Shown piece by piece: positions 1-8,002 of a stretch of DNA of 64,000 nt. The notes beneath the pieces were generated by a model, which worked only from the letters and a program-made list of their open reading frames with translations, was not told the origin of the DNA and did not search any database. The stretch is from Methanosarcina sp. ERenArc_MAG2 (GTDB taxonomy: Archaea > Halobacteriota > Methanosarcinia > Methanosarcinales > Methanosarcinaceae), in the NCBI GenBank assembly GCA_023955635.1, contig JAMXHR010000002.1:558001-622000 (forward strand), written 5' to 3'. Position 1 is the first letter of the stretch; every line of letters starts with the position of its first letter. A program made the translations under genes and the position numbers.

Positions 1-311
1 GCTTTCGGCCCTGACTACCCTAGTGCGCTCAAAGTTGTTCTTGCCCTTGCCTGCGGTTCACTCTTCGGAGACATGTTCAAGAGCTTCTTCAAGCGAAGAA
101 TGGGTATGAAAAGAGGAGCTTCCTTCCCACTTGTAGACCAGCTGGATTTTGTCATGGGAGCCTGGGTTTTCGCATATCTTACATCTCCTGAATGGTTTGT
201 GAACAATTTTACCCCTCGATAATGATAACAATCCTCATAATGACGCCTCTGCTTCATCTTACAACAAATATAATAGGATACTTTGCAGGCGTAAAGAAAG
301 AACCGTGGTAA
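1..311 (+). CDS. carS: CDP-archaeol synthase, 3' part, frameshifted
   Basis: This is the C-terminal part of CDP-2,3-bis-O-geranylgeranyl-glycerol synthase, an integral membrane enzyme that activates archaeal ether lipid with CTP. The window starts inside the gene. Frame 1 reads [17 protein letters not shown] and then [14 protein letters not shown], the conserved cytidylyltransferase-like signature of the family, up to a premature TAA at about 223. The expected C-terminus ([14 protein letters not shown] ... GVKKEPW) continues in another frame from about 220 to the TAA at 309-311. One missing base near 217-220 (CCT-CG instead of probable CCT-TCG) explains this. Identification comes from recognising the family; the frameshift is directly visible. 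I regard it as a probable sequence error because both halves are well conserved. Confidence 0.8.
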
Positions 312-317
312 ACTTTT

Positions 318-353
318 AGGAATTAATAAAGTTACAGGAATTAATAAAGTTAC
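318..353. repeat. Tandem duplication of an 18-bp unit
   Basis: AGGAATTAATAAAGTTAC occurs twice head to tail between carS and pyrE. No function is apparent. Confidence 0.8.
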
Positions 354-495
354 GAAAAAAATAACCTGAAAAAGGCTGATTACGATTCCTGAAGACAAAG
401 AGCAATTAGTAGATTAGTAGAGATAAAGGAACAATCAGATTTGAAAACACTTAATGAAAAACAAATAGCTAATAAGGCTGCAAACCGGTGAGATC

Positions 496-1053
496 ATGAG
501 CAAATTGGAAACAAAAAATGAGCTAGAGCTACAAAAACAGGAACTGATCGCAGCCCTCAAAGCCTGCGGAGCTGTCCGCTACGGAGACTTCACGCTCGCC
601 TCGGGAAAGAAAAGTAAGTATTATATAGACATCAAAAAAGCCAGTACTGACCCAAAAACCCTGAAGCTTATAGCCAGACAGGCAGCACTCAGGGTAAGGG
701 AGATGGATGTAAACACAATTGCAGGAGTGGAACTCGGGGGTGTCCCTCTGGCAACCGCAGTCTCCATGGAAACCGAACTCCCTCTGCTTATAGTCCGGAA
801 AGCTATGAAAGGCTACGGCACAAAAAGCAGGTTTGTGGGAGATATTAAACCAGATGATAGGCTTGTAATGCTCGAAGACGTAACGACCAGCGGAGGCTCG
901 GTCAAAGATGCAATCGAAGTTGTCAGGGAAACCGGAGCAAAGATCAAATACGTAATTAGCGTCGTGGACAGGGAAGAAGGAGCGAAAGAAAACTTGAAGG
1001 AAGCAGGTGCGGAACTTGTTCCTCTTGTGAGTGCAAGCGATCTCTTAAAGTAA
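496..1053 (+). CDS. pyrE: Orotate phosphoribosyltransferase
   Basis: PyrE transfers the phosphoribosyl group of PRPP to orotate, giving OMP in cytosolic pyrimidine synthesis. The 185-residue length is normal. The N-terminal FTLASGKKSKYYIDIKKAST block is the family substrate-loop region (about residues 31-50), GVELGGVPLATAVS follows at about 78-91, and the PRPP-binding signature VMLEDVTTSGGS lies at about 117-128. A GGTGA ribosome-binding site sits five bases before the ATG. The gene is intact, and converges with the CMD-family gene on the other strand. Confidence 0.95.
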   Translation: MSKLETKNELELQKQELIAALKACGAVRYGDFTLASGKKSKYYIDIKKASTDPKTLKLIARQAALRVREMDVNTIAGVELGGVPLATAVSMETELPLLIVRKAMKGYGTKSRFVGDIKPDDRLVMLEDVTTSGGSVKDAIEVVRETGAKIKYVISVVDREEGAKENLKEAGAELVPLVSASDLLK

Positions 1054-1055
1054 GG

Positions 1056-1078
1056 AAAGTGCGAGAGCACCTTCTTGT
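1056..1078. terminator. Possible shared hairpin between convergent genes
   Basis: A short hairpin (AAGTGC-GAGA-GCACCTT) lies exactly between the convergent ends of pyrE and the CMD-family gene, followed by a T-containing stretch. It is small and the assignment is an inference. Confidence 0.3.
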
Positions 1079-1089
1079 ACTGAAACTTT

Positions 1090-1401
1090 TCAAATTTTGC
1101 CTTCAAACCCATCAATAGCTGCAGGGAGACACTCAAGAACGCTAGCAAAACCGGAGTGATGTAGGTTCAAGACCACTGCAGCAATAATTTCTTCACGAGT
1201 TGCACCCTCGTTCCTTGCCATCATTGCATGCAGCTGTACGCCCCGTGGATTTCGATTCGCAGTCTGGATGGCTATGTTGATTAACTGTTTTGTTTTGGCA
1301 TCAAGTCCTTTCAAGGCTTTCTGGGCTTCAATAAGCTCATTAAAACGTGCTGCTACTTCAGGACACTCTTTCTGGAAGATTTCATATGGATTTGGATTCA
1401 T
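1090..1401 (-). CDS. Carboxymuconolactone decarboxylase (CMD/AhpD-like) family protein
   Basis: A 103-residue all-helical protein of the CMD fold. The core TKQLINIAIQTANR and GVQLHAMMARNEGATREEI matches the family pattern of lactone decarboxylases and AhpD-type proteins. The CxxC redox pair of true AhpD peroxidase partners is absent: the sequence reads GVQLHAMMA instead. An AGGAG ribosome-binding site nine bases upstream of the second ATG selects the start at 1401 rather than the ATG nine bases further out. The precise substrate is unknown. It could be a peroxidase-related or a small-molecule enzyme; many archaea carry such genes as single units. Confidence 0.75.
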   Translation of the reverse strand: MNPNPYEIFQKECPEVAARFNELIEAQKALKGLDAKTKQLINIAIQTANRNPRGVQLHAMMARNEGATREEIIAAVVLNLHHSGFASVLECLPAAIDGFEGKI

Positions 1402-1410
1402 ACTTTTCAT

Positions 1411-1833
1411 CTCCTGAAAAGAGTTTACTCACTTTTTACTTAATAAAAATTGGGTTTTGCGTCTCAGGGAAGGGAAGGAGTTTTCACCTGGTAAGAAAAC
1501 CTGGAGTTCTGGTTCAGGGAAATGAATTTATATTACTGGAAAGAATGGCGGAAAACTCTACAAAAATATTAATAAGAAGGATTTTTAGTTAAGTTTGAAG
1601 CCTAACAATGAGAAGATATTTATCGGAAGAAATAGAAAACTAGGAAGTCCTTCAGCATATTCCTGATTAAGAACTATTGTCGATAAAAATAGATATGCTG
1701 CTTAAAGTAATATTGAAAGGTTTTGAGGACAGAAAATCCAACTATCTTTTCTAATCTCATTTCCTTCTTGACACATATTAAAACTAAATTTGAATATAAT
1801 AAAATGATCTTTTTAAAAAAGAGGAGAATAAAA
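1411..1833. other. Intergenic region upstream of purD
   Basis: AT-rich DNA of about 420 bases. I see no convincing gene. The stretch just before purD (TTTGAATATAATAAAATGATC, about 1790-1810, TATA-like) probably holds its promoter. Confidence 0.4.
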
Positions 1834-3133
1834 ATGAATATTTTGCTTATCGGCGGCGGTGGAAGGGAACATGCAATCGCTGAAGGAATTAAGAAAAGCA
1901 AGCATAACCCTTCCCTTTATGCGTTAATGGCAAAAAAAATCCAGGAATTGCTGCCCTCTGTGAGGACTTTCTCCTTGAGAAAGAAACCGAAATTGAAAAA
2001 ATCATTGAGTATGCAAAAGCCAGGAATATCGAAATGGTTTTTGTGGGCCCTGAAGCTCCGCTTGCAGCAGGAATTGCAGATGCTCTCTGGGAAACCGGGA
2101 TCCCAGTTGTAGGGCCTAAAAAAGCCTGTGCAATTATCGAATTTGATAAGGCCTGGGCAAGGAACTTTATGAAAAAGTATGGAATTGAAGGTTGTCCTGC
2201 CTATGAGGTTTTCACTGAGAAAGAACCCGCATATGCTTTCATCGAAAAGCTCGGTGATGTTGCAGTCAAGCCCTCGGGCCTGACAGGGGGAAAAGGAGTG
2301 AAAGTTATGGGAGACCAGCTTCCTGACCTCGAAGCAGCCAAGGCTTATACAAGTGAACTTCTTGAGAAAGGGCCTGTAGTTATCGAAGAGCGCTTCATTG
2401 GAGAAGAGTTTACTCTTCAGGCTTTGGTGGACGGAAAGAGCCTTGTTTTCTTCCCTGCAGTGCAGGATCACAAAAGAGCGTATGAAGGTGACCTTGGGCC
2501 CAATACAGGCGGAATGGGCTCATATACGGATGCCGGGGAGATCTTGCCTTTTATGCTTCCAGATGACCTTGAAAAGGCAAAAAAGATTATGCAGGATACT
2601 GTAAAGGCACTTTATGAGGAAACGGCAACAGGATATAAGGGTATCCTTTACGGGCAGTTTATCCTTACAGTCAGCGGTCCCAAGGTAGTAGAATTCAATG
2701 CCAGATTCGGAGATCCCGAAGCTATGAACGTAATTCCCCTTATTGAAACAGACTTTGTGGAAATTATGTCTGCAATGGTTAAAGGAACTCTTGGAAAGCT
2801 GCCTGTAAACTTTAGCAAAAAAGCGACTGTGTGTAAATATGCAGTTCCTGCCGGCTATCCTGATAATCCTGAAAAAGACAGCGAGGTATTTGTAGAAGAT
2901 ATAGGGAAAGCTTCCATCTATTACGCCAGTGTTTACGAAAAAGAAGGGAAAGTTTACACAACCGGCTCCCGTGCCATTGCAGTCGTAGGGTGTGCGGAAA
3001 CTATAGATGCAGCCGAAAAAATTGCGCAGAATGCGCTTGAAAATATCCGGGGAAAACTTTTTTCCGGAAAGACATTGGCACTGCTGCCCTCATCCAGAAG
3101 AGAATTGACCATATGAAAGAACTTAGAGGCTGA
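1834..3133 (+). CDS. purD: Phosphoribosylamine-glycine ligase, two frameshifts
   Basis: PurD (GAR synthetase) is an ATP-grasp ligase for the second step of purine synthesis. The N-terminus [18 protein letters not shown] is diagnostic, with a GAGGAG ribosome-binding site before the ATG at 1834. At the A8 run 1932-1939 the frame shifts by one: the expected [12 protein letters not shown] is read as [10 protein letters not shown]. The second frame then runs through [18 protein letters not shown], the ATP-grasp core [16 protein letters not shown] and [15 protein letters not shown] second shift in the T6 run at about 3057-3062 moves the end from TGA 3114-3116 to TGA 3131-3133, restoring the expected tail [17 protein letters not shown]. 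With two bases restored the protein is about 433 residues, the family length. Both breaks are homopolymer deletions, so the gene is probably intact in the organism. Confidence 0.9.
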
Positions 3134-3183
3134 GTGCCTGAAAAGCTCTGAAAAAGTACGGCGTGCAAATAAGTACTATGCAG

Positions 3184-3193
3184 TAATATAAAG
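3184..3193 (+). promoter_or_regulatory. Putative TATA box of argF
   Basis: TAATATAAAG lies 36-46 bases before the argF start, a suitable place for an archaeal TATA box with a short leader. It is inferred from sequence alone. Confidence 0.4.
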
Positions 3194-3229
3194 TTTAAAT
3201 TCAGCCAGAATGAAGTCGGGGTTGAAACG

Positions 3230-4138
3230 ATGAAGAAGGATGTACTTTCGATAACTGACCTTTCCAGGGAAGAGATTTACGAACTCCTCGAATCTGCTGC
3301 GGAACTGAAAGAAAAGCGCAAGGCAGGAGAATCCACAGAGTTCCTGAAGAACAAAAGCCTCGGGATGATTTTCGAGAAATCCTCCACAAGGACCAGGGTA
3401 TCCTTTGAGGTTGCAATGACTGATTTTGGAGGACATGCCCTTTACCTGAACTCAAAAGATATCCAGGTAGGAAGAGGAGAAACTATTGAGGATACCGCCA
3501 GAACTCTTTCAAGTTATTTGAACGGACTCATGGCAAGGGTTATAAGTCACGAAACTGTAAAAAAATTAGCCGAATACTCAACAATACCCGTGATTAATGC
3601 GCTTTCGGATAGGGAACACCCATGCCAGATCCTTGGCGACTTCATGACCATCCTGGAATTCAAGAAAAAGTTCGCAGGCCTGAAATTCGCCTGGGTAGGG
3701 GATGGAAACAATGTCTGCAACTCTGCCCTTCTCGGCTCAGCTATCATGGGAATGGAATTTGTCATTGCCTGTCCGAAAGGCTATGAGCCAAAGGCCGAGT
3801 TTCTCGAACAGGCAAAAGCTCTCGGAGGCAAGTTTTCAATCACAGATGACCCGAAAGCTGCCACAAAGGATGCAGACATTATCTATACGGATGTCTGGGT
3901 TTCCATGGGCGACGAAGCCGAACAGGAAAAGCGCCTGAGAGACTTTATCAGGTTCCAGGTCAATACCGAACTCCTTGGAGTTGCAAAGCCGGAAGTAATA
4001 GTAATGCACTGCCTGCCTGCCCGAAGAGGCCTGGAGATTACGGACGAGGTCATGGACGGCCCGAACTCCGTAGTCTTTGAGGAGGCAGAAAATCGCCTGC
4101 ACGCCCAGAAAGCTCTTATCCTGAAATTGATGAAATGA
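3230..4138 (+). CDS. argF: Ornithine carbamoyltransferase
   Basis: ArgF makes citrulline from ornithine and carbamoyl phosphate in arginine synthesis. All signature motifs are present in the 302-residue protein: the carbamoyl-phosphate loop [13 protein letters not shown] (about 50-62), the HPCQ motif in [12 protein letters not shown] (about 127-138), and the ornithine/active-site loop MHCLPARRG (about 260-268). The gene is intact. It follows purD on the same strand but is about 100 bases away with its own TATA-like element, so co-transcription is not required. Confidence 0.96.
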   Translation: MKKDVLSITDLSREEIYELLESAAELKEKRKAGESTEFLKNKSLGMIFEKSSTRTRVSFEVAMTDFGGHALYLNSKDIQVGRGETIEDTARTLSSYLNGLMARVISHETVKKLAEYSTIPVINALSDREHPCQILGDFMTILEFKKKFAGLKFAWVGDGNNVCNSALLGSAIMGMEFVIACPKGYEPKAEFLEQAKALGGKFSITDDPKAATKDADIIYTDVWVSMGDEAEQEKRLRDFIRFQVNTELLGVAKPEVIVMHCLPARRGLEITDEVMDGPNSVVFEEAENRLHAQKALILKLMK

Positions 4139-4301
4139 AAAATTTCATCAATTCTTGATTTTCAGCATTAGACCCGGCTTCCAGAAAAACGAAAATTCTC
4201 CGGAAGTTCAGGATATATTCCATCCTCAGAAAAGGCTTTCAAGGAAAAGGTATAAAAACAAAGAACACTACTATGTGCTGCTGGAACATAAGCTATATCG
4301 T

Positions 4302-4321
4302 GCGAGGGTTACCCAGCCAGA
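4302..4321 (+). repeat. Fragment of a tRNA-Leu 5' half
   Basis: GCGAGGGTTACCCAGCCAG matches the first 20 bases of the tRNA-Leu that begins 70 bases downstream with two differences. No 3' half follows, so it is a broken copy of the acceptor and D-arm. Confidence 0.6.
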
Positions 4322-4370
4322 CTCAGAGTTTTCATAAAAAGCTAGTTTTAGTAACAATACTAATCAATTT

Positions 4371-4458
4371 GCGAGAGTTGCCCAGCCAGGTCAAAGGCGC
4401 TGGATTCAGAGTCCAGTCTTGTAGGAGTTCGTGCGTTCGAATCGCACCTCTCGCACCA
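4371..4458 (+). tRNA. tRNA-Leu (anticodon CAG)
   Basis: The acceptor stem GCGAGAG (4371-4377) pairs with CTCTCGC (4448-4454), followed by discriminator A and an encoded CCA (4456-4458). The anticodon arm CTGGA-TTCAGAG-TCCAG gives anticodon CAG. A long variable arm (GTCTTGTAGGAGTTC) makes it a class II tRNA, as leucine tRNAs are. The T arm GTGCG-TTCGAAT-CGCAC is perfect. It appears intact and functional, and parts of it are duplicated at 4302 and about 5789. Confidence 0.93.
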
Positions 4459-4490
4459 AACTTTACCTTTTTTAATAACCATATTCTCGT

Positions 4491-4664
4491 TTACAAGTTT
4501 TCTAGAATTGCAGTCGATAATAAGATACTTTTTACCTTTATGTTTTCAGCTATAAATTGTATTATTTCTTCCTCTCCTTGAAAAGTGATCATGTCAAGAC
4601 CCTCTATTAAAACATCAAGAAAGTATTTTTTACCACATTCAGGGCATTTTACTTCAACTATCAT
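4491..4664 (-). CDS. Small zinc-ribbon-like protein
   Basis: A 57-residue protein beginning MIVEVKCPECGKKYFLDV, with one CxxC pair that could bind metal as half of a zinc ribbon or in a dimer. I chose the ATG at 4664 over the GTG at 4673 because an AGGTG ribosome-binding site lies eight bases before it. The remainder (LIEGLDMITFQGEEEIIQFI) is predicted helical and acidic. Function unknown. It lies inside the segment bounded by tRNA-Leu copies, so it is probably part of an integrated element. Confidence 0.5.
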   Translation of the reverse strand: MIVEVKCPECGKKYFLDVLIEGLDMITFQGEEEIIQFIAENIKVKSILLSTAILENL

Positions 4665-4731
4665 TTTCAACACCTATCTACAATTTTTATTAACAATATT
4701 CCGGAGCACAATATAAAGAAACAAGGCTTGA

Positions 4732-4888
4732 TTAGATATACCTCAGAAACATTGGGTCTATGTGCTCGATTGCTCCATCGCCCTCTGAAATGACTTCTAT
4801 TTCTTCTTTTCCAATTTCAACAACAGTACCTTTCCATTTCTGTTTTTCGTATGAGAGCTATTCCAATTTTAAAGTCTTCAATTCTCAT
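4732..4888 (-). CDS. Small conserved-looking protein, one frameshift
   Basis: The minus strand starts MRIEDFKIGIA from an ATG at 4888 with a strong AAGGAG site nine bases upstream. After codon 11 the coding pattern continues in another frame as SYEKQKWKGTVVEIGKEE and then IEVISEGDGAIEHIDPMFLRYI to a TAA at 4732-4734. One missing base near 4855 would join the parts into a protein of about 52 residues. The pattern suggests a small beta-rich protein, but I do not recognise a family. Confidence 0.45.
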
Positions 4889-5143
4889 TTGTTGCGCTCC
4901 TTGTACGTTACTACAATAAGGTATATAGGCTTAAAGTATATAATCTTTATTACTCTATATTAAATTAGAGATGAAACTAAATAAGTGACATTGGGGCATT
5001 TTTATGAGAGATATATAGAAGAGTGATTACTATTTTCAGTCTAAACTATATATTATTTAAGCCAAGTTGTGGTATTGTATTAGTAAGACTGGATAAGATA
5101 AAAGGATTAGTAGAATGATTCAGAGAAAAGGAAGAGCAACAAA

Positions 5144-5296
5144 ATGGTAGAAGATTCTGAAAACCTCGAAAGAGCAACAATATCCGAAGCTTACTTAATT
5201 CTTGAGCCATTCAACCTGACAAATGAGGAAACTTGCAGAATAGCACAACAATGGCAAATAGGAAGGCAGATTCCTGCGATACATGAGGTGATCTAA
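5144..5296 (+). CDS. Hypothetical 50-residue protein
   Basis: An ORF starting MVEDSENLERATISEAYLIL with an AAGGAAG element about ten bases before its ATG. The composition is acidic and helical, with one cysteine. No family is recognised. It is in the tRNA-Leu-bounded segment, upstream of another unrecognised gene on the same strand. Confidence 0.35.
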   Translation: MVEDSENLERATISEAYLILEPFNLTNEETCRIAQQWQIGRQIPAIHEVI

Positions 5297-5405
5297 ATGA
5301 TCCTCATTCTCTGTACCTTGGGAAGAGAACGCACCTGCGAAAGAGAGAAAGGAAGTGATTAATTCCTTTTGGTGTCATAAAGTTTATACAGTTTAAGTCT
5401 ACTAT

Positions 5406-5735
5406 ATGAAGAATATGACTGGAGAACCTAATAGACCGTCTAATACAGTACCCATGAAGATATTATGTAGTATGGTGATAATTCCGAATAGACATGATGA
5501 AGTAGAATATTTCAAAGTGGATTCCAAGGGATACCCCATGCCTAAAAAAACGGCATACGCAAACAAAGAAGTAACTATTATAGTTGGACACAAGGAGCGA
5601 AATAACCTTATGGTTACGCCTGATGACCGCGTATTTACTGGCGTTTTTGGGAATAATGGGCGCCTGTCTTCTGTGGGAAAAAGTTTAAAAGGGCAGGAAC
5701 TTACGGTTGTTGTGCATATCCCGGAAAAAAGTTGA
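5406..5735 (+). CDS. Hypothetical protein, beta-rich
   Basis: A 109-residue protein beginning MKNMTGEPNRPSNTVPMKIL; the second ATG (MTGEPN) is a possible alternative start. Alternating hydrophobic stretches (KEVTIIVGHKERNN, QELTVVVHIPEKS) suggest a small beta-sandwich. There is no signal peptide or metal site. I do not recognise a family. It is the largest ORF of the small island between the tRNA-Leu copies. Confidence 0.45.
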   Translation: MKNMTGEPNRPSNTVPMKILCSMVIIPNRHDEVEYFKVDSKGYPMPKKTAYANKEVTIIVGHKERNNLMVTPDDRVFTGVFGNNGRLSSVGKSLKGQELTVVVHIPEKS

Positions 5736-5788
5736 TTCTTTTTTCACTCTTTCGACATGAGAACAACGTATCCGGCATTAAACTCTAG

Positions 5789-5875
5789 TTGCGGTAAAAA
5801 ATTAGGTCAAAAGCGCTTTTCAGAGCCTGGTCTCGTAGGAGTTCGTGCGTTCGAATCGCACCTCTTGCATCAAAC
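5789..5875 (+). pseudogene. tRNA-Leu pseudogene / duplicated attachment-like segment
   Basis: From TCTCGTAGGAGTTCGTGCG onward (5831-5875) the sequence matches the variable arm, T arm, 3' acceptor strand and flank of the tRNA-Leu at 4371-4462 with only a few substitutions. The D arm and anticodon stem upstream are recognisable but degraded (AGGTCAAAAGCGCT). The acceptor 3' strand reads CTCTTGC and the CCA is ATC, so it cannot be a normal tRNA. With the true tRNA it bounds a 1.4-kb segment, as the two ends of an integrated element would. Confidence 0.65.
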
Positions 5876-6077
5876 TTTTTTCAGTGATTTATTTTAAGCC
5901 ATTCTGAGCTATTTTCTCAGATGCCTTGATGAACAGCATTTAATATAAAAAATTGAACGGTGAGCTTCTTAAAGTCTGTGAATACGCTATAAATTGATCA
6001 CCGGTGTTTCGTAGGTACGTCCTCAAGTATTTGATGTTGGCAAGCAAGGTCAACGGTGAACGAATCAAAAGCTTTTC

Positions 6078-6115
6078 GCGAGGGCGTTCAGGTATTCGAA
6101 TCTCTTCTCCCGCAC
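6078..6115 (+). repeat. Weak tRNA-like 3' fragment
   Basis: GGTATTCGAATCTCTTCTCC followed by CGCA resembles a T loop and acceptor end, but the T stem does not pair properly. It may be a further degraded tRNA copy. Low confidence. Confidence 0.2.
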
Positions 6116-6261
6116 TAAAAGTGCAATTGCAAACCAACCTGCTCTGCACCCTTCAGCACCAACAAATACTTTTTTAACCATAATTAAGGTTCGCAGTTTA
6201 CACATATAGAACCTTTTGCAGGGGGTTTGGAATAGAATAACTTGTAAATATTGAAAGGGTA

Positions 6262-6424
6262 TCTATTTCCACCCGTGGAGCTGCTTCCTGTCCTAAATGC
6301 CATAAACTTTCCAGTGAGTACACACAACCGATGAAGCTCCAAGAGAAAAGACAGTCTCACCTGTAAGGCATGTGGTCATCGGTTGGGTAAAGGTAGGAGT
6401 GGGTTGGTAGGTGGTTCCCAGTAA
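6262..6424 (+). pseudogene. Relic of an IS200/IS605-type orfB (TnpB) 3' end
   Basis: Frame with STRGAASCPKCHKLSSEY (CPKC at 6289-6300) and, one frame away, LTCKACGHRLGKGRSG (CKAC at 6362-6373) form the four-cysteine zinc ribbon that ends TnpB-like proteins, then a TAA at 6422-6424. The two halves are split by a frameshift and no RuvC-like domain precedes them. Assignment is by motif spacing; another small zinc-ribbon protein is possible. Confidence 0.45.
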
Positions 6425-6476
6425 TGTCTATCAATAATCTGTGAATTTATTGAAACCATTGGACGCAGGTGGCTTA

Positions 6477-6690
6477 AAATCAAAGTTGCGCTGGCGCACC
6501 CGCTGCAAGCAACGGAGTATGTTCACGCCATCACTCGAAATTCCGTAAAGAAGACAATAAACCTAATAGGTTTAGTTCTAGCAGAAGTTAACAATCGAAA
6601 AATGGGATTGATAAATAATATTATCATCAACGGTTACCGGGGAAGTTTTCCATCCTCGCAGCAAGCTAGCAGGGTATTCGACTGAAATAA
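6477..6690 (+). mobile_element. IS605-like end / PATE-type repeat, copy 1
   Basis: A 214-bp unit shared with 42953-43167. It holds two GC-rich subterminal hairpins, CCCGCTGCAAGCAACGGAG near its start and CCTCGCAGCAAGCTAGCAGG near its end, and ends ATTCGACTGAAATAA. Such paired palindromes without inverted termini are typical of IS200/IS605 ends and of their non-autonomous derivatives. Here it lies just after a TnpB-like relic, so it might also contain the region that encodes the TnpB guide RNA. It abuts and truncates the brxC tail at 6691. Confidence 0.6.
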
Positions 6691-7939
6691 AAACCCTACG
6701 GATGGAAAGATATGACGATTTCAGGGCTTGTGGCGATTCTTTACATAAGAGAAGAAATCAAACTCCGCTACCAGTCTGAATACCTGTTCAACGATGCTGA
6801 TGCTACGGCAAAGCGCCTGACAAGAAGAGATGAAGCTGACAAACTGGTTATAGAAATCAGGGAAAAGACCGGGGAAGAAGACCTCAGAGCTGTAAAGCAG
6901 ATCCTCAATGATCTTTTTGAAAAACTAAACCTGCCAGAAAAAGAAGGAGATCTCTACGAAAAGGTAAGAGATATTTTCCGGGAAGAGCTTTCAGGCCTGC
7001 AAAAAATCGAAGGCAGGTATAAGGAAGAAAAGATCTTTCCAGGCAGAACTCAGATAGAAGCCTATAGGAAATTCCTGAAGGAACTGGCAGAAAACTCTGA
7101 CCCTTCAGTCTTTTTCAGAGCCATCGCCTCCCAAAAAACCGAGTTTGAAGAGCTTCACGCTGATGCAGAGCCTGTGAAAAACTTCTTTGAAGGTTCCCAG
7201 GTTGACATCTTCCGGAGGCTTGCCCGCAAGTACAAAGCTTACTGCAGAAACACCCAGTTCCTCGGGAAAGAAACAAAAGCAGCTATTGAAGAGGTCAATG
7301 TAATCCTGAGCCTGGAAAAGCCTTACTCTCAGGTCCGCCAGCTTCCCATGCTGGAAAAGAAGATAGAAGCTTCGATTCAGGAGGCCCTTTCTGGTCAGAA
7401 AAAGAGGTAAGAGAAAGCCTTGATACGGTTACAAAAGAGCTTGGGAAGGACCTTTCAGACAGAAAGTATTCAGATAATTTCAGGGAATCGGTGCTTCGGC
7501 TTTTCAATGTAATCGAAATGACCGTAGAAGAAGCTGAGGACTGCGCTCTTGTCCAGAGCCAGCTCCCGATGATAAACTCCGGGTAGAGGCTTACAGACAG
7601 ATAGATAAAGAGAGCCAGACCATCCGGGAAGAAGAACAGAAAAAGAGCTGGATAATCCGGGATGAGCAACAGAAACTAGCCTCTGAGAAAAGCACTACAT
7701 CCCCGGGTAATCCGGAAACTCCGGAAACTCCGAAAACAAAACCTGCAGATCGGGAAAAAGAAGCAGAAACAAAACCAGTCCCTCCGGCAGTTCCTCAGAG
7801 AACTACCGAAATTATCAGCAATATATCATTTTTCAAACCCGAAAAAATGCTGGAAAACGAGGCAGATCTCGAGGAGTACATTACAGAGCTCAGAGAGAAG
7901 CTGTTGAAAATCCTCAAGGAAAAGAACATAAGGGTGTGA
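6691..7939 (+). pseudogene. brxC: BREX P-loop protein BrxC, C-terminal remnant
   Basis: BrxC is a large ATPase of the BREX phage-exclusion system. Only its C-terminal third is here. The remnant begins PYGWKDMTISGLVAILYIRE, matching the conserved winged-helix region, and ends ISFFKPEKMLENEADLEEY and then ITELREKLLKILKE, the conserved C-terminus. The frame breaks twice: near 7372 (stop at 7408-7410 in the first frame; the second frame continues GPFWSEKEVRESLDTV) and near 7575 (third frame DKLRVEAYRQIDKES). The Walker motifs are lost, and the 5' boundary coincides with the IS605-like repeat. The truncation is real; the frameshifts may be decay or sequence error. Confidence 0.75.
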
Positions 7940-8002
7940 ATTACACCCTATCCTTATTTGGAATTTGTTTTTATGGAAACCTGTGCTATTTGAATTTCAG
8001 AG

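Noticed and set aside
1932..1945. Programmed frameshift in purD at the A8 run
   Set aside because: Two independent breaks in one gene and similar breaks in many unrelated genes point to sequence error, not recoding.
4760..4963. 67-codon plus-strand ORF
   Set aside because: It is opposite a better minus-strand frame with a strong ribosome-binding site and has no protein-like composition.
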